This document shows positions 45,001 to 56,286 of a stretch of DNA of 64,000 nt, piece after piece (position 1 is the stretch's first letter; every line of letters starts with the position of its first letter). The notes under the pieces are model-generated. The model worked only from the letters and a program-made list of their open reading frames with translations. It searched no databases and was not told the DNA's origin. Origin of the DNA: Nissolia schottii. Taxonomy: Eukaryota > Streptophyta > Magnoliopsida > Fabales > Fabaceae. A program made the translations under genes and the position numbers. The DNA lies in assembly GCA_003254905.1 (NCBI GenBank), contig QANU01113082.1, positions 130,514 through 194,513 of the forward strand. The letters are read 5' to 3'.

Positions 45001-48000
45001 TAGGAAGAAAAATGAAGGGGGCTTAGGTTTCAAGGATCTAAAGCTGTGAATCTAACTATGCTGGCGAAGCAATGTTGGTGGTTGATCACAGAACATCATT
45101 CCCTCTTCCATTAAGTCTTCAAGGCAAAATACTTCAAATTTGGGTTGATCTTAACTGGTGAGCTAGGCTCTAACCCCTCCTGGGCATGGCAGAGCATTTT
45201 AGAGGGGAGGAAAGTGCTTGAGAAAGGAATTAAATGGAGAGTTGGAAATGGCTGATCCCTTACACTATCCCAGGCACTGTGATCCAAGACCCTAACCTGG
45301 TTTCTGATGGGAAATTCGACACAATAAATTGACAACTCAAGCAGAGCTATATGCAGTGGATAATAATATGAGGAGCAATCACAAATAATGGTAACAACAA
45401 AAACACACAAAAGGAAGACACAAAGATTTTAACGTGGAAAACCTTCTCAATGTGAGAAGTAAAACCACGGGCACAAGCCAGTCAATCAAGCTCCACTATG
45501 ATCAAAATAAGGGTACAAGAAAGTCTCAATCACAGCACAAATCATGCTCAATTATCAGCCAAAAGAATAAGGCAAGAATGATGAAATAGAGAACAAGAGA
45601 AACCAGAAAAAACCCAAAATCGCTGTTACTGTGCGCGGCGATCCCACCATCCAGATTAAAGTATCACGTGTTTCGAACCTGCTGACAAAATTTCAGCCCA
45701 ATCCAACAGTGCATTCGGTGGCGGCAGATCAAAACTGCTGCCTTGACAAAAAACGTCTTCTCTTCTCTTCTCCTTATTTTCTTTTCTTTCTTTTGTCTTC
45801 TTAGCTCTCTCTATACTCTAAAAACTGACCCCTCTCCACTATTAAGTGAGAATAGTGGGTTTGCAAATATTGGGTCTTTCTCTACATAGGAAGGGAGCCC
45901 AAACCCAACAATTTCTAGTTAGACAATTACTGTTAGAGAATGGATCTTGGAATGAGCAGTTAATTCAAGAGAAGTTCCCTAGATAAGTTGCTGAATTGAT
46001 ACTAAAAGATTCGCCGACTGGAGGTGATGATGCTCTAGTCTGGGCTCTTCTTAAAGGTGGCACATATTCAGTAGAGCTGTCAAAATGAGCTCGGCCCGTG
46101 GGCCCAACCCGTTTACTCGGTTAAATGGACGAGCTTTACATGTAAAAAATAGGCCTGTGAAAATTTGAAAAAAAATTAGCCCGGCCCGCTAGGCCGCGGG
46201 CTAGCCTGTGAGCCCGTGAAATACTTTTTTTATTTATAAAAAAATTAATTTTTTTAAAAGTTTCATTTTGGACTCTAAATTTTATTTTGGAGTTTAAGAG
46301 TTTACTTATAATTGAACATGTTTAACTATTTGTTATACTTAACTACTTAATTATATTTATATTGCTATACAGCTAAAATGCTATGACATAGATATTGATA
46401 AATTTTGCATTCTATTCCTTCAATGAGTGTCTATGCCCTACAAGTTGAATATACTTTCAAACCTTGTTTATTATTGATTAATCTACGAGAAAGAGTTCCA
46501 ATTGTGTTTTTGATCAATAACATAATAGTACTCACATCAATGTTATATGCTATCATTTAATTAATGAAAGTTGTATTAATTCATGAATCAATTTCAAATA
46601 GCATTTGAAAGCATTTGATATCTTTCAAGCAAGATAGTTGAAGGAACAAAAAAGATAATATAATATCGCAATCAACCATTTAAACTATTTCTTTCTAATT
46701 AATTAATAGATGGACGATAAAAAATAATTAAAAATGATCGCGCATACTAATTCACAACTTTGTATTTAAATCATAAAAAATAGACTAAAATTTTAATTTT
46801 TTTTTAAAAAATAAACGAGCTAACGTGCTGGCCCGTGTAGGCCTGCAGACCAACCATGAATGAGCCGGATCCTAAAGATAAGAATAATTTTGGTCCGATC
46901 CGTTTAGACCCGCGAACCTAAATGGGTCTGTTTGACACCCCTAAATTCAGTAACATGGTTTCTTAAGGTGCCTCATCAAAGGATCAAAGTGTTGGTGAAG
47001 GTGTGCCTGTGAGAGAAAAGTCTCTAAAGTAGAATATCTACCATTGATGACACTATCCTTGGTGTGGTTGTATCAGTCCTACACTGCTTCCTACACTGCC
47101 AAAGTTTGAATGAAATATCCATCTTTATTTTATTTTTTTTAAAAAAGTTTTTCTATTATTTTTGAATCTTTTGTGATTTTTGTTGAATTTTTAGGAAAAT
47201 AAAATATTTATTGTGAATTTTCCAAACTCTGAATTGATTAAAAATATGGGTTATTACTGTTCAAATTTTGATCTGAAATTTTTTGTGCATATTAGTAATA
47301 TTATTGAGCACCATATATTTTGCATACTCTCCCTTGTGTATTTAATATTGTGCGTGTTGATTATAAAATATTGTTATTGTTGAATCTTGCACAATATTAT
47401 TTTAAGAGTTGCTTATGGGAATACTTTACTTCTTGTTGGTCATTTTTCATAAACTGTGAGGTCGCTTGGCTGGATCAATTATGAGAAAATACAATTTATT
47501 GACTATCAAAATAATTTGGTTTCACTTTATGTACACAATTGTGTCTTGATACTTTGCTACTATTGGGTTGTGTACGACATATTTTGAGAATTCCTATTTG
47601 AGAAATTATTAAATATTTTATTTAGGATAAAATTCTCTTTTGGTCTCATAGTCATACCCAATTAATCATTTTGGTTTTGTACTTTTAAAAACGTTCAATT
47701 TGGTCTCCTAATTTTAAAAATGAGTTAATTTGGTCATTTTCAACATTTAACCACATTTGAACAATGACATTACCTATATTTGAAAATGTGCTATTAAATG
47801 TAAGAAATAACTAAATTGACTCATTTAAGAAATAGATGATCAAATTGAATGTTTTTAAAAGTATAAGATCAAAGTGATCAATTAGGTATAACCATGGGGC
47901 CAAAAGAGGGTTTTACCCTTTTATTAACATGTTCCAAAGTTCCAAAAAATAAATTTTGTTAAAGTTAATTTATTTTAGTGTTTTGGAATTATTTATTGAG

Positions 48001-51000
48001 TTTTTAGATTTAATAATGTTGGAAATTATGAGATATATACCCTATTGAATTTTGAGTTGAAAAATATTTTGCCTATATTTATGACATTTTTTATTTGGTA
48101 TCTCATAATTTATTTACTCTAAGATTTGATGGTTTTCAAGCACTAAAATAATTTTGGTTCCTATTTTACAAACATAGTATTGTATACTCTTTTATTTGTG
48201 ACATTACAATTTTGGAATTGGTGCAATGCTAGATGATTTGGATTGGTTGGCACTCTATTCTAATTTATTTGAGAGCTTCCATGTGATTTTTTTTTGGGGG
48301 GGATAATAGTGTTGTGCACTCCCTGTTAATCTGGAGTAGTGTTTTTCATACAATTTTGATATTCTGATTTATGTAATCCAAGTAGGAGAATATTAAATTA
48401 TTTTATAAATTACACAAATCAGTATTAGATTTGATGTTTAATTCCAAATTATATAGAAGCTATAGAGCATATTGTGATTTTGAAAATATTGAATTTTGAG
48501 AATGACTATTGTGATACTGAAAAATGTTTTATATATCACTTTGACAATTGTAATAAAATGTCACTTAAAATATTTGTGAAACTATTTCTGCTTTTGCTGC
48601 TTATAGGAAAATTTTGTTATCGTCAAAATGTTTTTTTTTGGGGTAAAATCTTATTTTCTATGGAGAAATAATTTTGAGTTTGAAAAGCTCTCTATATTTT
48701 TTTTTTACTAGCCACATCGTTTTATTTTATTTTGTTGGGAGCTTTGCTCATACGACGGGAGTAGCTATTTTTGGTTGATTGGATTACTACGAACTTGTGT
48801 GTGTGTGTGTGTATATAGCTAATTGGTGAATAATTTGACAAGACAAATTGACCAAACACTTTTAGCAGCTCACTAATTATTATTTATTAGATAATCTTTT
48901 GTGGTGCCTTTTAGCTTTGTTTTTACCCATTGTTGATATTTCAGCATTGTTACTTTTGTTGCAATGAGAATTATATTGATAATTCACTTACTCTTTAGTT
49001 TGTCTTTATTAATACAATTAATGATTTAATAATTGTGTTCTTAGAATTTTTAGTATTGTACCGGTACTAGCTGTAGGGACATAATTTTATTGGTTGCGAA
49101 AGAATATTCATATAACAATTATATTTAGACATTTAAAATGAAGAGATGTCCTTTATTATTGAGCTTAACTAGTAGATAGTTTTTATCAAAAAAAATTAGA
49201 AAATGATAAATTTAGAAGTACATACAGTTAAATTTTATAGTATACAAATGGACAAACTCATAAAAAAAAATTATTTATTACAAAAATAGTTTATAATTGT
49301 TCTTGACTTTTGAAAATAAAAGACAAAATACTAAAAAAAGATATTAAAAAGGACCTAGCTTTATACTACTTTTTGGTGAAAAAATAAGAGCAAAATAAGC
49401 CAAAGCTTAAGAAAGGAACTGAGAGAAGTGACGAACTATAAAAATAGCCGAAGGAAAAATAATTATTTGTTGGAAAAAAAATGTATTACATTAGAGAAAA
49501 AAGAAAAGAAAATGATGGGTTCTTTCATACTTTTGAAGTACTTGGTGCTGCGTAAGTAGAAAAATAAAATTAAAAAATGACAACATTCTACATCTTTCAA
49601 CAAATCACAACTACCTTATGTTTCTTTTTTATCTTCAAACATTTTAACATTTAATATTATGATTTTTTTAACTAATGTCCTAAGGAAATAAAAAAGAAAA
49701 GTTTTATGTTTATAAAGCATTTAATGTTATTAAAAATGTTGTATTTATTAATTAATAATTATATTTTAAATTAATGTTTATTGACCAATTAATTATTTTT
49801 TTTCTATGATCTTAGTGTTGCACGTTATAATCATTTGATGACAAGAAGACATGCTTTTCAAGTATATAAATGCAGTACTACATCAGTTTTGAGAGTGGAC
49901 TTTTTGGAAGGGTTTAACAGCGTTTGGTAACTGAGACATGACAAGAATATAGAAACATGAGGACGGAGACATAAAAATTAAGGGGACAAGTCAGTCTTGT
50001 ATTCTTTTTTATGACAGTGTACAAGACACATTTATATGTACCTATATTTTGTTTGGTTTAATAGAAACAAGACAAAAAAATACACTTCAAATGATTTAAA
50101 ATACCCTTATTACATTAATTTAATAAAAAAATATATTATCCTAATATGAAAGGTTATGTCCCCGTATCCCAACAAAACGGAGATACAAAAAATACACAAA
50201 TTTTTCGTCATGAGATATAAAATTTTGTGTCTGTCTCAGTAAACAAACAGAACTTTTGTCCTCATATCTCAGTATTTCTTTATTGCCTCATTAAACAAAT
50301 GCTGCATTCTAGACACATAAGACAAAACTGAAACAGTTTTCATCTCCAAATTATTATGTTTAGATACATGTACTCATTGTTTCTATGAGCAACCATTGGA
50401 AGTTGTTCTTATATAGCCCCATTAGTTCAAGTGCATAGAGAGTAGGAGATGCAGGTTGTTGTGTCCTAGAGGGTATTTTGCTTGGAGGCCATCTGCATCG
50501 AGTTATCAGCTTGTGGTAGCAAATTTATCTTAAGCTCAGTGCCTAGCACGCCTCAACCAAACGATAAGCAACTCTAATCTTATTATGCTATTTCTAGTGA
50601 TTCTTTAATTTTTGTTTTTGTGATCAATAAAATTTCGAGGTTCACTTTAAGTGTAATTTTATTTCTATATTATTGTGTTATTTATGAGTAAATTTTTCCA
50701 ACAAAAAATATACAAGTTTCACTTTTTATGTTTTTTTAACAAGTGCACTTAGAGAACTTGTCAATAAAATCCTTATTAATATGGTAGAATAATAAAAACA
50801 ATGAAAGTGAGTCAAGTTATAACTTGCTATTTTATTTATTTGAAGTTTTAATTACATTTTTATTTTATTGCAGGGGCAAACTTAACCTAATAGTGAGGGC
50901 AAAAATTTCATTCATTTATATATCACCCAAATTTTCCAATTTTTTTTGGGGGCATGTGCCCCTACTTTACCAAAGGTGGATCTGCTCATGATTATAATAT

Positions 51001-54000
51001 TGAGATCCCAAAGGGATTATTATGCATGAGAGAGTTTTATTGTTACACCAGCTTTATATTACTACACCAGCTCCCGTTGGATAAGCTTTGAAGGTGGATC
51101 CACGGTCGGTTCTCCCTCTACCTCCTGAGCGTCCAACAAGGGTAAAAAATTCACCTTCTTATCTACATGATTATCATTATTTTTCTAACATGCTTCACTT
51201 ACATGAACCTCAGTCTTATAAAGAAGCCTCCATAGACCCTCATTAGCAGCTTTCTATGAAAGAAGAGTTACACGAACTAGAGAAGACTCACACTTGGGAC
51301 TTGGTTGATCCTCATTTTGATAAGACACTTGTGGGATGCAAGTGGGTGTACAAAATGGATGTGAAGAATTCCTTCCTCATTGGTGACTTGGAGGAAGAAG
51401 TTTACATGGGACCTCCCCCAGGTTACATTTGTCCACCTAATATGGTGTGTCTTCTACGAAAGGCCTTGTATAGCCTTAAGCAGGCGAGCATGGTTTTCCA
51501 AGTTCAAATCTATTATCAGTCAACATGGGTTCTCATGTAGTTCACATGACTCTACTCTCTTCATCCATCAGACTGATCAAGGTTCTGTGTTACTACAACT
51601 CTATGTTGATGATATGATCATTATTGGCAATGACATCTCAAGCATTACAGATATTAAAAAGTCCTTGAGCCTCCATTTTTAAGTGAAGCATCTTTCCCCT
51701 CTCAGTTATTTTCTGGGTCTTGAAGTTCTTTCCTCCACTGAGAGAATTTGTTTATCCCAAACCAAGTATGCCTTTGATCTCATTTCTCAAGCTGGATTTA
51801 CAGATAGCCGCACAAAATCCACTCCTCTTAAGACTAATGTTCACTTTACACTTATGGTTGGTGTCATTCTTGATAACCCCACTCTTTATAGACAATTGGT
51901 TGGGAGCATGATCTACTTGATGGTAACTCCCCCTGATATTTCCTATGATGTGCACTTGGTCAGTCAATATATGACTGCTCCGCGATCTACTCACTATGTT
52001 GCTATCCTTCACATTCTTTGTTATGTCAATGGAATATTATTTCATGGGCTTCACTTTTCTGCCAAGTCTCCCTTGATCCTCCAAGCCTACTCCGGTGCTG
52101 ATTGGGGAGGCAATCCCACCAATCGTTGCTCTACGACTGGTTATTGTATCTTTCTTGGGACTCTCTTATCTCATTGTGCATCAAGAAACTGACTTAGACA
52201 ACTCGTTCTAGTATCAAAGCCGAGTATCGGGCTCTTGCTGACACTACATCTGAACTCCTTTGGCTACGTTGGCTTCTTAATGATTTGGGCATCTCCCAAT
52301 CCCCCTTACTGATCTCCATTATGATAACCGCAATGCTATTCAGATTGCTCATAATGATCTATAAGCACACCAAACACATTGAGGTTGATTGACACTTTAT
52401 CTACTAGCAAATTTTGCGTGGTGCACTTCAACTCATCTCAATAGGGACTCTTGAACAACCTGCTGACATGTTGACCAAGGCTCACCATCTTGGTCGCTTC
52501 CGTACTCTGGTTTCCAAACTCACGATGTTTTCGTCACAACGTACTTGAGTTTAAGGGGGATGTTACAATATTTTAGGGATATTAAGATATCTTTTAAGTT
52601 AAGTTTTATATCTATAATTTCCTATCTTTAATTCTTGAAATAGTTGTTATATGCAACAGGCTTATAAATAGGTATACCATTCGTTGTAAACACACACTTC
52701 ATAATACAATATATACATACTATTCATATATATTTTCCTATTTTGTTTCTCACAGAGACATTATGGACCTAGTATCATTTTGTTGTGTTGAGATTTTAAA
52801 TCTCATATAGTATCTAAGGCAGAAATTGGGCAATTTTGTTGGGAATAACATTTGATGACATTTTTTGTTGTGCATTGTCATTTACTTGTATACCATATTT
52901 TGTTGTGTCATCGAGACATGAGTGTCATGCATGTATGATGTCAGTACTCCTTGGAGTATAAATTTATGCATTGTGGAGTGTCTGTTGTCCCATATTGGAC
53001 TATTTTGTTGAGAGTGTTTTCTCAACTTTGATATCTTGTTGTGATCACATATTGTTTGATTAGTTTGAGAATATTTTGTTTTAATTTATGTAGTCTAAAT
53101 GAGAGATTGTTGAAAAAATTTTGTGGACTAGCATAAGTTAATTAATAACTTAGATTAATTGGATATAAATGCAATTAGAATTTTTTTTTTGTTATAAGTT
53201 CAATGTGATTACTATTGTTATTGGACTTATTTTGACTAAGCACTACTCATTAGTGGATATTATTATGAGTCCTTGTATATGGGTTTGCTATAATGGGACG
53301 GCTTGACCCATAAAGTTATTTTACACAGACAAAGTACCCTGCTACTAGCTATAAATAGAGTGTGAGTTGCCCCATTGATACTAACACATACCGATCAATT
53401 ATAGAATGAGAGTAGTAATTTCTCCTCAATCCTAATTTGGATTAACTCGTCTGGAGTAACTATGGATGCATCGTCCCCATCGTCTTCCAAATATTCTTAA
53501 TACCAATATCATATTTATCGCTATGATTGTTCTTTCACATGCTATAATTAGAATTAAATTTATCATAAAAATTTTGAGGTATTATTTATATTGTTTGACT
53601 CTAAAAAATTCCTTCACTTGAAACAAAAATGACTTTTCTTTTCTAATGGTTTGATATTTTCCCATGATTCTTTAGTTTACTTTTCTTGGTTATAGGCATG
53701 ATTTGAGGTACTAATGCTGGGATCCTTTACATACATTAACATTTGTGTGTCTTAATATTATGCAGTAGTCCCTTTTCCGTAAAACATGTTTTTTTAAAAC
53801 CAAATTTCATTTATATGTACCTGCAATTTTTGGCCATTAAGCATGTGTGCTTCAAGCTCATCGAAAGACCTGCAAAGTTGAAGCAATGAAATAAGATATA
53901 ATAGCTAAATTTACCATTTATCTTAATTCGTCTAGGAATGGTGGACTAAAGGAAAAAGAAAAAAAAAACAAACCGCTTCCCCTGATTTTTAGCAAAAGCT

Positions 54001-56286
54001 TCAGCAATTTTCCTGTTTCTTCCACCCACTGCCACAAATAATATATGGTTTTACAAAAAAAAAAAAAAAAAAANNNNNNNNNNNNNNNNNNNNNNNNNNN
54101 NNNNNNNNNNNNNNNNNNNNNNNNNNNNNNNNNNNNNNNNNNNNNNNNNNNNNNNNNNNNNNNNNNNNNNNNNNNNNNNNNNNNNNNNNNNNNNNNNNNN
54201 NNNNNNNNNNNNNNNNNNNNNNNNNNNNNNNNNNNNNNNNNNNNNNNNNNNNNNNNNNNNNNNNNNNNNNNNNNNNNNNNNNNNNNNNNNNNNNNNNNNN
54301 NNNNNNNNNNNNNNNNNNNNNNNNNNNNNNNNNNNNNNNNNNNNNNNNNNNNNNNNNNNNNNNNNNNNNNNNNNNNNNNNNNNNNNNNNNNNNNNNNNNN
54401 NNNNNNNNNNNNNNNNNNNNNNNNNNNNNNNNNNNNNNNNNNNNNNNNNNNNNNNNNNNNNNNNNNNNNNNNNNNNNNNNNNNNNNNNNNNNNNNNNNNN
54501 NNNNNNNNNNNNNNNNNNNNNNNNNNNNNNNNNNNNNNNNNNNNNNNNNNNNNNNNNNNNNNNNNNNNNNNNNNNNNNNNNNNNNNNNNNNNNNNNNNNN
54601 NNNNNNNAAAAAAGAAAAAAGATGTGCTAAACTCACAGCTGTCACACTGAAATAAGGAGTAGTAAACAATTGAACCCATCTCTGCGCCGCTTCTTTATTT
54701 TTACTATACCCAACGGTAGATTCGCTGAATTCCTCCAAGGCTATCTGTTAATTAAAAACAATGTACATTATAAGAACTTGCTAAGAAGTTACATTAAATG
54801 ATTGTTAATTTATTGTGGCTACCTCACTGGCTATGTTGGCTCCCATTAAAACTGAGCAATTGATTCCTAGCCTGTCTGTGATGAGGGTGGAAATCAAGCA
54901 AGGGCCTTCCTTCTTGACCTCCATCCCTTTGACAAGGGAAATGCCCTCTACGTCCGTCTTTATTTTCCCAACAAGCTTTTTGCATACTTCTTCCATGAAT
55001 TGATGTGGAGATACGAATACTAACATATTGGCACCCTTCACTGCATATATAGTTAACCAAGAAGAACAAAAGACAAGTTGAGTAAAAAACTATGGTTCTT
55101 TTGTACTAAGTTTGTGATTTTCATTATCTAAGTCACATTGCAAAAGACAGAGAAAGTAAGTAAGGGGAAAAAAATGAGGCGAGAATTTTGATACCTGCAT
55201 GTTCAAGGTTTGGATCTGCAACTACATTATCACCGAGCTTGATTCCAGGGAGATACTTGACATTTTCCTGGCAAAAGAATCGTGATACTTATTGAATAGA
55301 GAGAAAAAAAAAATTGGATACACTATCTAAATGAATGCATGCCTGCCTGCCTAGTCCTTACATTAGTTTTGTTGATGGCATCCGAGAGATTCTCCCCACT
55401 TGGCAATGTTTCCTCGAACACCCACATCCTCACCTCATCTGGATGTGCCAGAGGATTCATTAAAATGGAAATATTCACATATTCGGTTGGAAACTTTTCG
55501 TTTCTTGAGAAAAGAGAGTTAGTTGTATTTGGTAACTATGGTGCACTTTTGATTAACTTTGACATTTATTTCTCTATATATCACCACAACATTGACTAAT
55601 AAAAAAGATTAGTTGGACAAAGTTTTTTTCATGTCGGTCGACACTAGGAAATTATGCAACAATGAGGGGAGAATTCACATTTATGATTAGAAAGGTGACT
55701 TTGGTGAAAAATGATTAGTTGTGTATGAGTGGGTAATTCACTTACATGACAAGAGAATTGAGTGACAACATTATGCATGGTAATTACTTACCACCTTTGT
55801 CGCCTGATTCCCTTGCAAGGTACATAAACTGCACACTCATTTCCACATAATTCCTCGAGTGTTGATCAACATGCAAACACCTTATAGCCCGATAATATAA
55901 TTGTATTACAAATTTTATTTCTACACAAATTTTAGATTCTTTTTGTAAAGGCACTGTCAATTTTCATCTAGTAACTGGTACATATACATTATTATGGCCA
56001 AATATTTTCTCTAACTATAGTCTCTTACGATATCTGCCTTAATGACGTCCATATATGTAAAAATACTGTAACTCTACTATTATAGAAACTAATGACTCAA
56101 CCACATGAGAGAGCAATCATTAACAATGCTGATATATTCAAGCATAAATTAAGAAGAAAAGAAACTAGAGGAATGACTAAGTCAGAAAGTACCATGAAAG
56201 GAGCTAAGTCTGAGGGTGTTGGAGGCAATAAGCTTTACCGCAACACAACCCCAATTGCCGCTACCAACAACTGTGACTTTGTTCAT
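42076..56286 (-). CDS. NAD-dependent glycerol-3-phosphate dehydrogenase, giant last intron
   Basis: The enzyme interconverts dihydroxyacetone phosphate and glycerol-3-phosphate with NAD(H), feeding glycerolipid synthesis and redox balance. Minus-strand exons in gene order: 56193-56286, 55362-55438, 55195-55267, 54823-55040, 54637-54744, [one or more in the N run 54074-54607], 53974-54028, 53821-53869, 42076-42225. All visible junctions are GT-AG and in phase. The N-terminus has the dinucleotide-binding GSGNWG (residues 8-13); then [86 protein letters not shown] and finally [11 protein letters not shown]...GRLPPSAIV with a stop. About 75-80 residues (the substrate-binding segment) fall in the gap. 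The last intron is 11,595 bp of nested transposons. The short N-terminus leaves localisation open; an upstream exon is possible. No in-frame stop is seen. Confidence 0.88.
42226..43019 (-). other. Start of the GPDH last intron (3' side)
   Basis: This is intronic DNA next to the last exon. The acceptor is the minus-strand TTGTTGCACAAAG before GGTGTC. No insertion was identified up to about 43020, where copia gag sequence begins. Confidence 0.4.
43190..43373 (-). mobile_element. tRNA-derived SINE, copy 2
   Basis: On the minus strand it carries ACCAACGGGGGTTGGTCTAA with A-box-like TGGTCTAAGTGG and B box GAGTTCGAGACC. The full-length unique tail includes GACTCACCCGCCATAGC and an A tail (T run at 43187-43196 on plus). 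The exact 12-bp duplication TTTAATCAATTT lies at 43178-43189 and 43374-43385. It is inserted within copia gag DNA. Confidence 0.88.
43852..44088 (-). mobile_element. Solo LTR, 237 bp, with 5-bp duplication
   Basis: The ends are TGTTAA...TTAACA, and an exact 5-bp duplication AAATC flanks it (43847-43851 and 44089-44093). On the minus strand it reads as an LTR with a TATA box CTATAAATAGG about 90 bases from its start, then TTTCTCTGTTATCTATC and a TTTAACA end. No internal domain is present, so it is a solo LTR formed by recombination between two LTRs. A truncated relative lies in SEO intron 6. Confidence 0.9.
44456..44819 (+). mobile_element. LTR-like sequence, related to 53108-53540
   Basis: It begins TGTTGAAAATTTG and shares with 53108-53490 the words GGAGT(G/A)ACTATGGATGCATC, CTATAAATA/TTATAAATA, ATTAGTGGATATT and AGAGTA(A/G)TAATTTCTCC, in the same orientation. 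It abuts copia integrase on the left and a LINE fragment on the right. No target duplication was found, so it is a truncated or recombined copy. Confidence 0.7.
45305..45910 (-). mobile_element. Solo LTR, 606 bp, nested in the LINE
   Basis: The plus-strand ends are TGATGGG...CCCAACA, that is TGTTGGG...CCCATCA on minus. The flanks GTTTC (45300-45304) and ATTTC (45911-45915) match in four of five bases and are read as a decayed target duplication. Removing the insert joins two consecutive parts of the LINE. The minus strand has an LTR-like U3/R with purine-rich leader and TTTTCCACGTTAAAATCTTT before the end. No internal retroviral genes are present. Confidence 0.82.
46074..46944. mobile_element. 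hAT-like element, 871 bp, nested in the LINE
   Basis: The exact 8-bp duplication ATTCAGTA flanks it (46066-46073 and 46945-46952). The ends are imperfect inverted repeats, (TA)GAGCTGTCAAAATGAG and, reversed, TTAGGGGTGTCAAACAGACC. Subterminal regions are rich in GGCCCG and CGGGCT words with a very AT-rich centre. No transposase is encoded. Its left end matches the fragment at 38421-38490. Confidence 0.82.
47625..47918. mobile_element. Mutator-type foldback MITE, 294 bp
   Basis: The whole unit folds on itself: the left half (GGATAAAATTCTCTTTTGGT...) is the inverse of the right half (reversed: GGGTAAAACCCTCTTTTGGC...) over more than 110 bases. The flanks TTTTATTTA (47616-47624) and TTTTATTAA (47919-47927) match in eight of nine bases, the duplication length of Mutator-like elements. 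It lies in the GPDH last intron. Confidence 0.82.
47928..49916. other. Intronic AT-rich DNA, nothing recognised
   Basis: This AT-rich part of the GPDH last intron has no recognised element or exon. The short frame at 48474-48671 is not supported as coding. Confidence 0.35.
49917..50308. mobile_element. MITE-like unit with short inverted ends
   Basis: The left end ACAGCGTTTGGTAACTGAGA and the reversed right end GCAGCATTTGTTTAATGAGG are similar (CAGC(G/A)TTTG core). Inner segments such as GAGACA...GACACA and TGTCTCAGT also mirror each other. No target duplication was seen, so borders are approximate. Confidence 0.45.
51080..52560 (+). pseudogene. Ty1/copia RT-RNase H relic with internal deletion
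   Basis: The plus strand encodes copia reverse transcriptase and RNase [17 protein letters not shown], then GCKWVYK fused directly to [18 protein letters not shown] (the segment normally between these motifs is missing), then [12 protein letters not shown] at 51600-51635, LSYFLGLEV, and RNase [22 protein letters not shown] near 52097-52160. A stop or frameshift occurs near 51540, 51682 and 52190. The region ends with the conserved copia tail (QPADMLTK at about 52458-52482) and a polypurine tract AAGGGGGA at 52553-52560. Confidence 0.88.
52561..52754 (+). mobile_element. 3' LTR of the copia relic, 194 bp
   Basis: It starts TGTTACAATA directly after the polypurine tract, ends ...TTTCTCACA, and contains a TATA-like CTTATAAATAGG near 52661. 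The matching 5' LTR is not in the window, so the element is 5'-truncated. Confidence 0.78.
53108..53540 (+). mobile_element. LTR-like sequence of a second copia family
   Basis: It starts TGTTGAAAAAATTTTG after the purine-rich AAATGAGAGAT, contains a TATA-like GCTATAAATAGAG near 53349, and matches 44456-44819 along its length. The right end is probably near ...TTCTTTCACA at 53540. No target duplication was confirmed. Confidence 0.65.
54074..54607. other. Assembly gap (534 N) hiding GPDH exon(s)
   Basis: The run of N is flanked by poly-A on both sides. The exon before it (54637-54744) ends in phase 0, and the exon after it (53974-54028) needs one base to complete its first codon. The missing coding length must therefore be one more than a multiple of three, near 230 bases from the family. 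Confidence 0.95.

Larger units (their letters stand above)
44820..46990 (+). pseudogene. LINE fragment, split by two insertions
   Basis: The plus strand reads the end of a LINE reverse transcriptase ([45 protein letters not shown] at 44825-45049) and continues with WRVGNG near 45236. The sequence resumes after a solo LTR at 45916 with [20 protein letters not shown] and [17 protein letters not shown], the usual LINE post-RT region. It is split again at 46074-46944. Internal stops are present. It lies antisense to GPDH within its intron. Confidence 0.78.

Noticed and set aside
53918..54738. Long open frames spanning the N run on both strands
   Set aside because: They exist only because N has no stop codons; the real exons at 53974-54028 and 54637-54744 were called instead.
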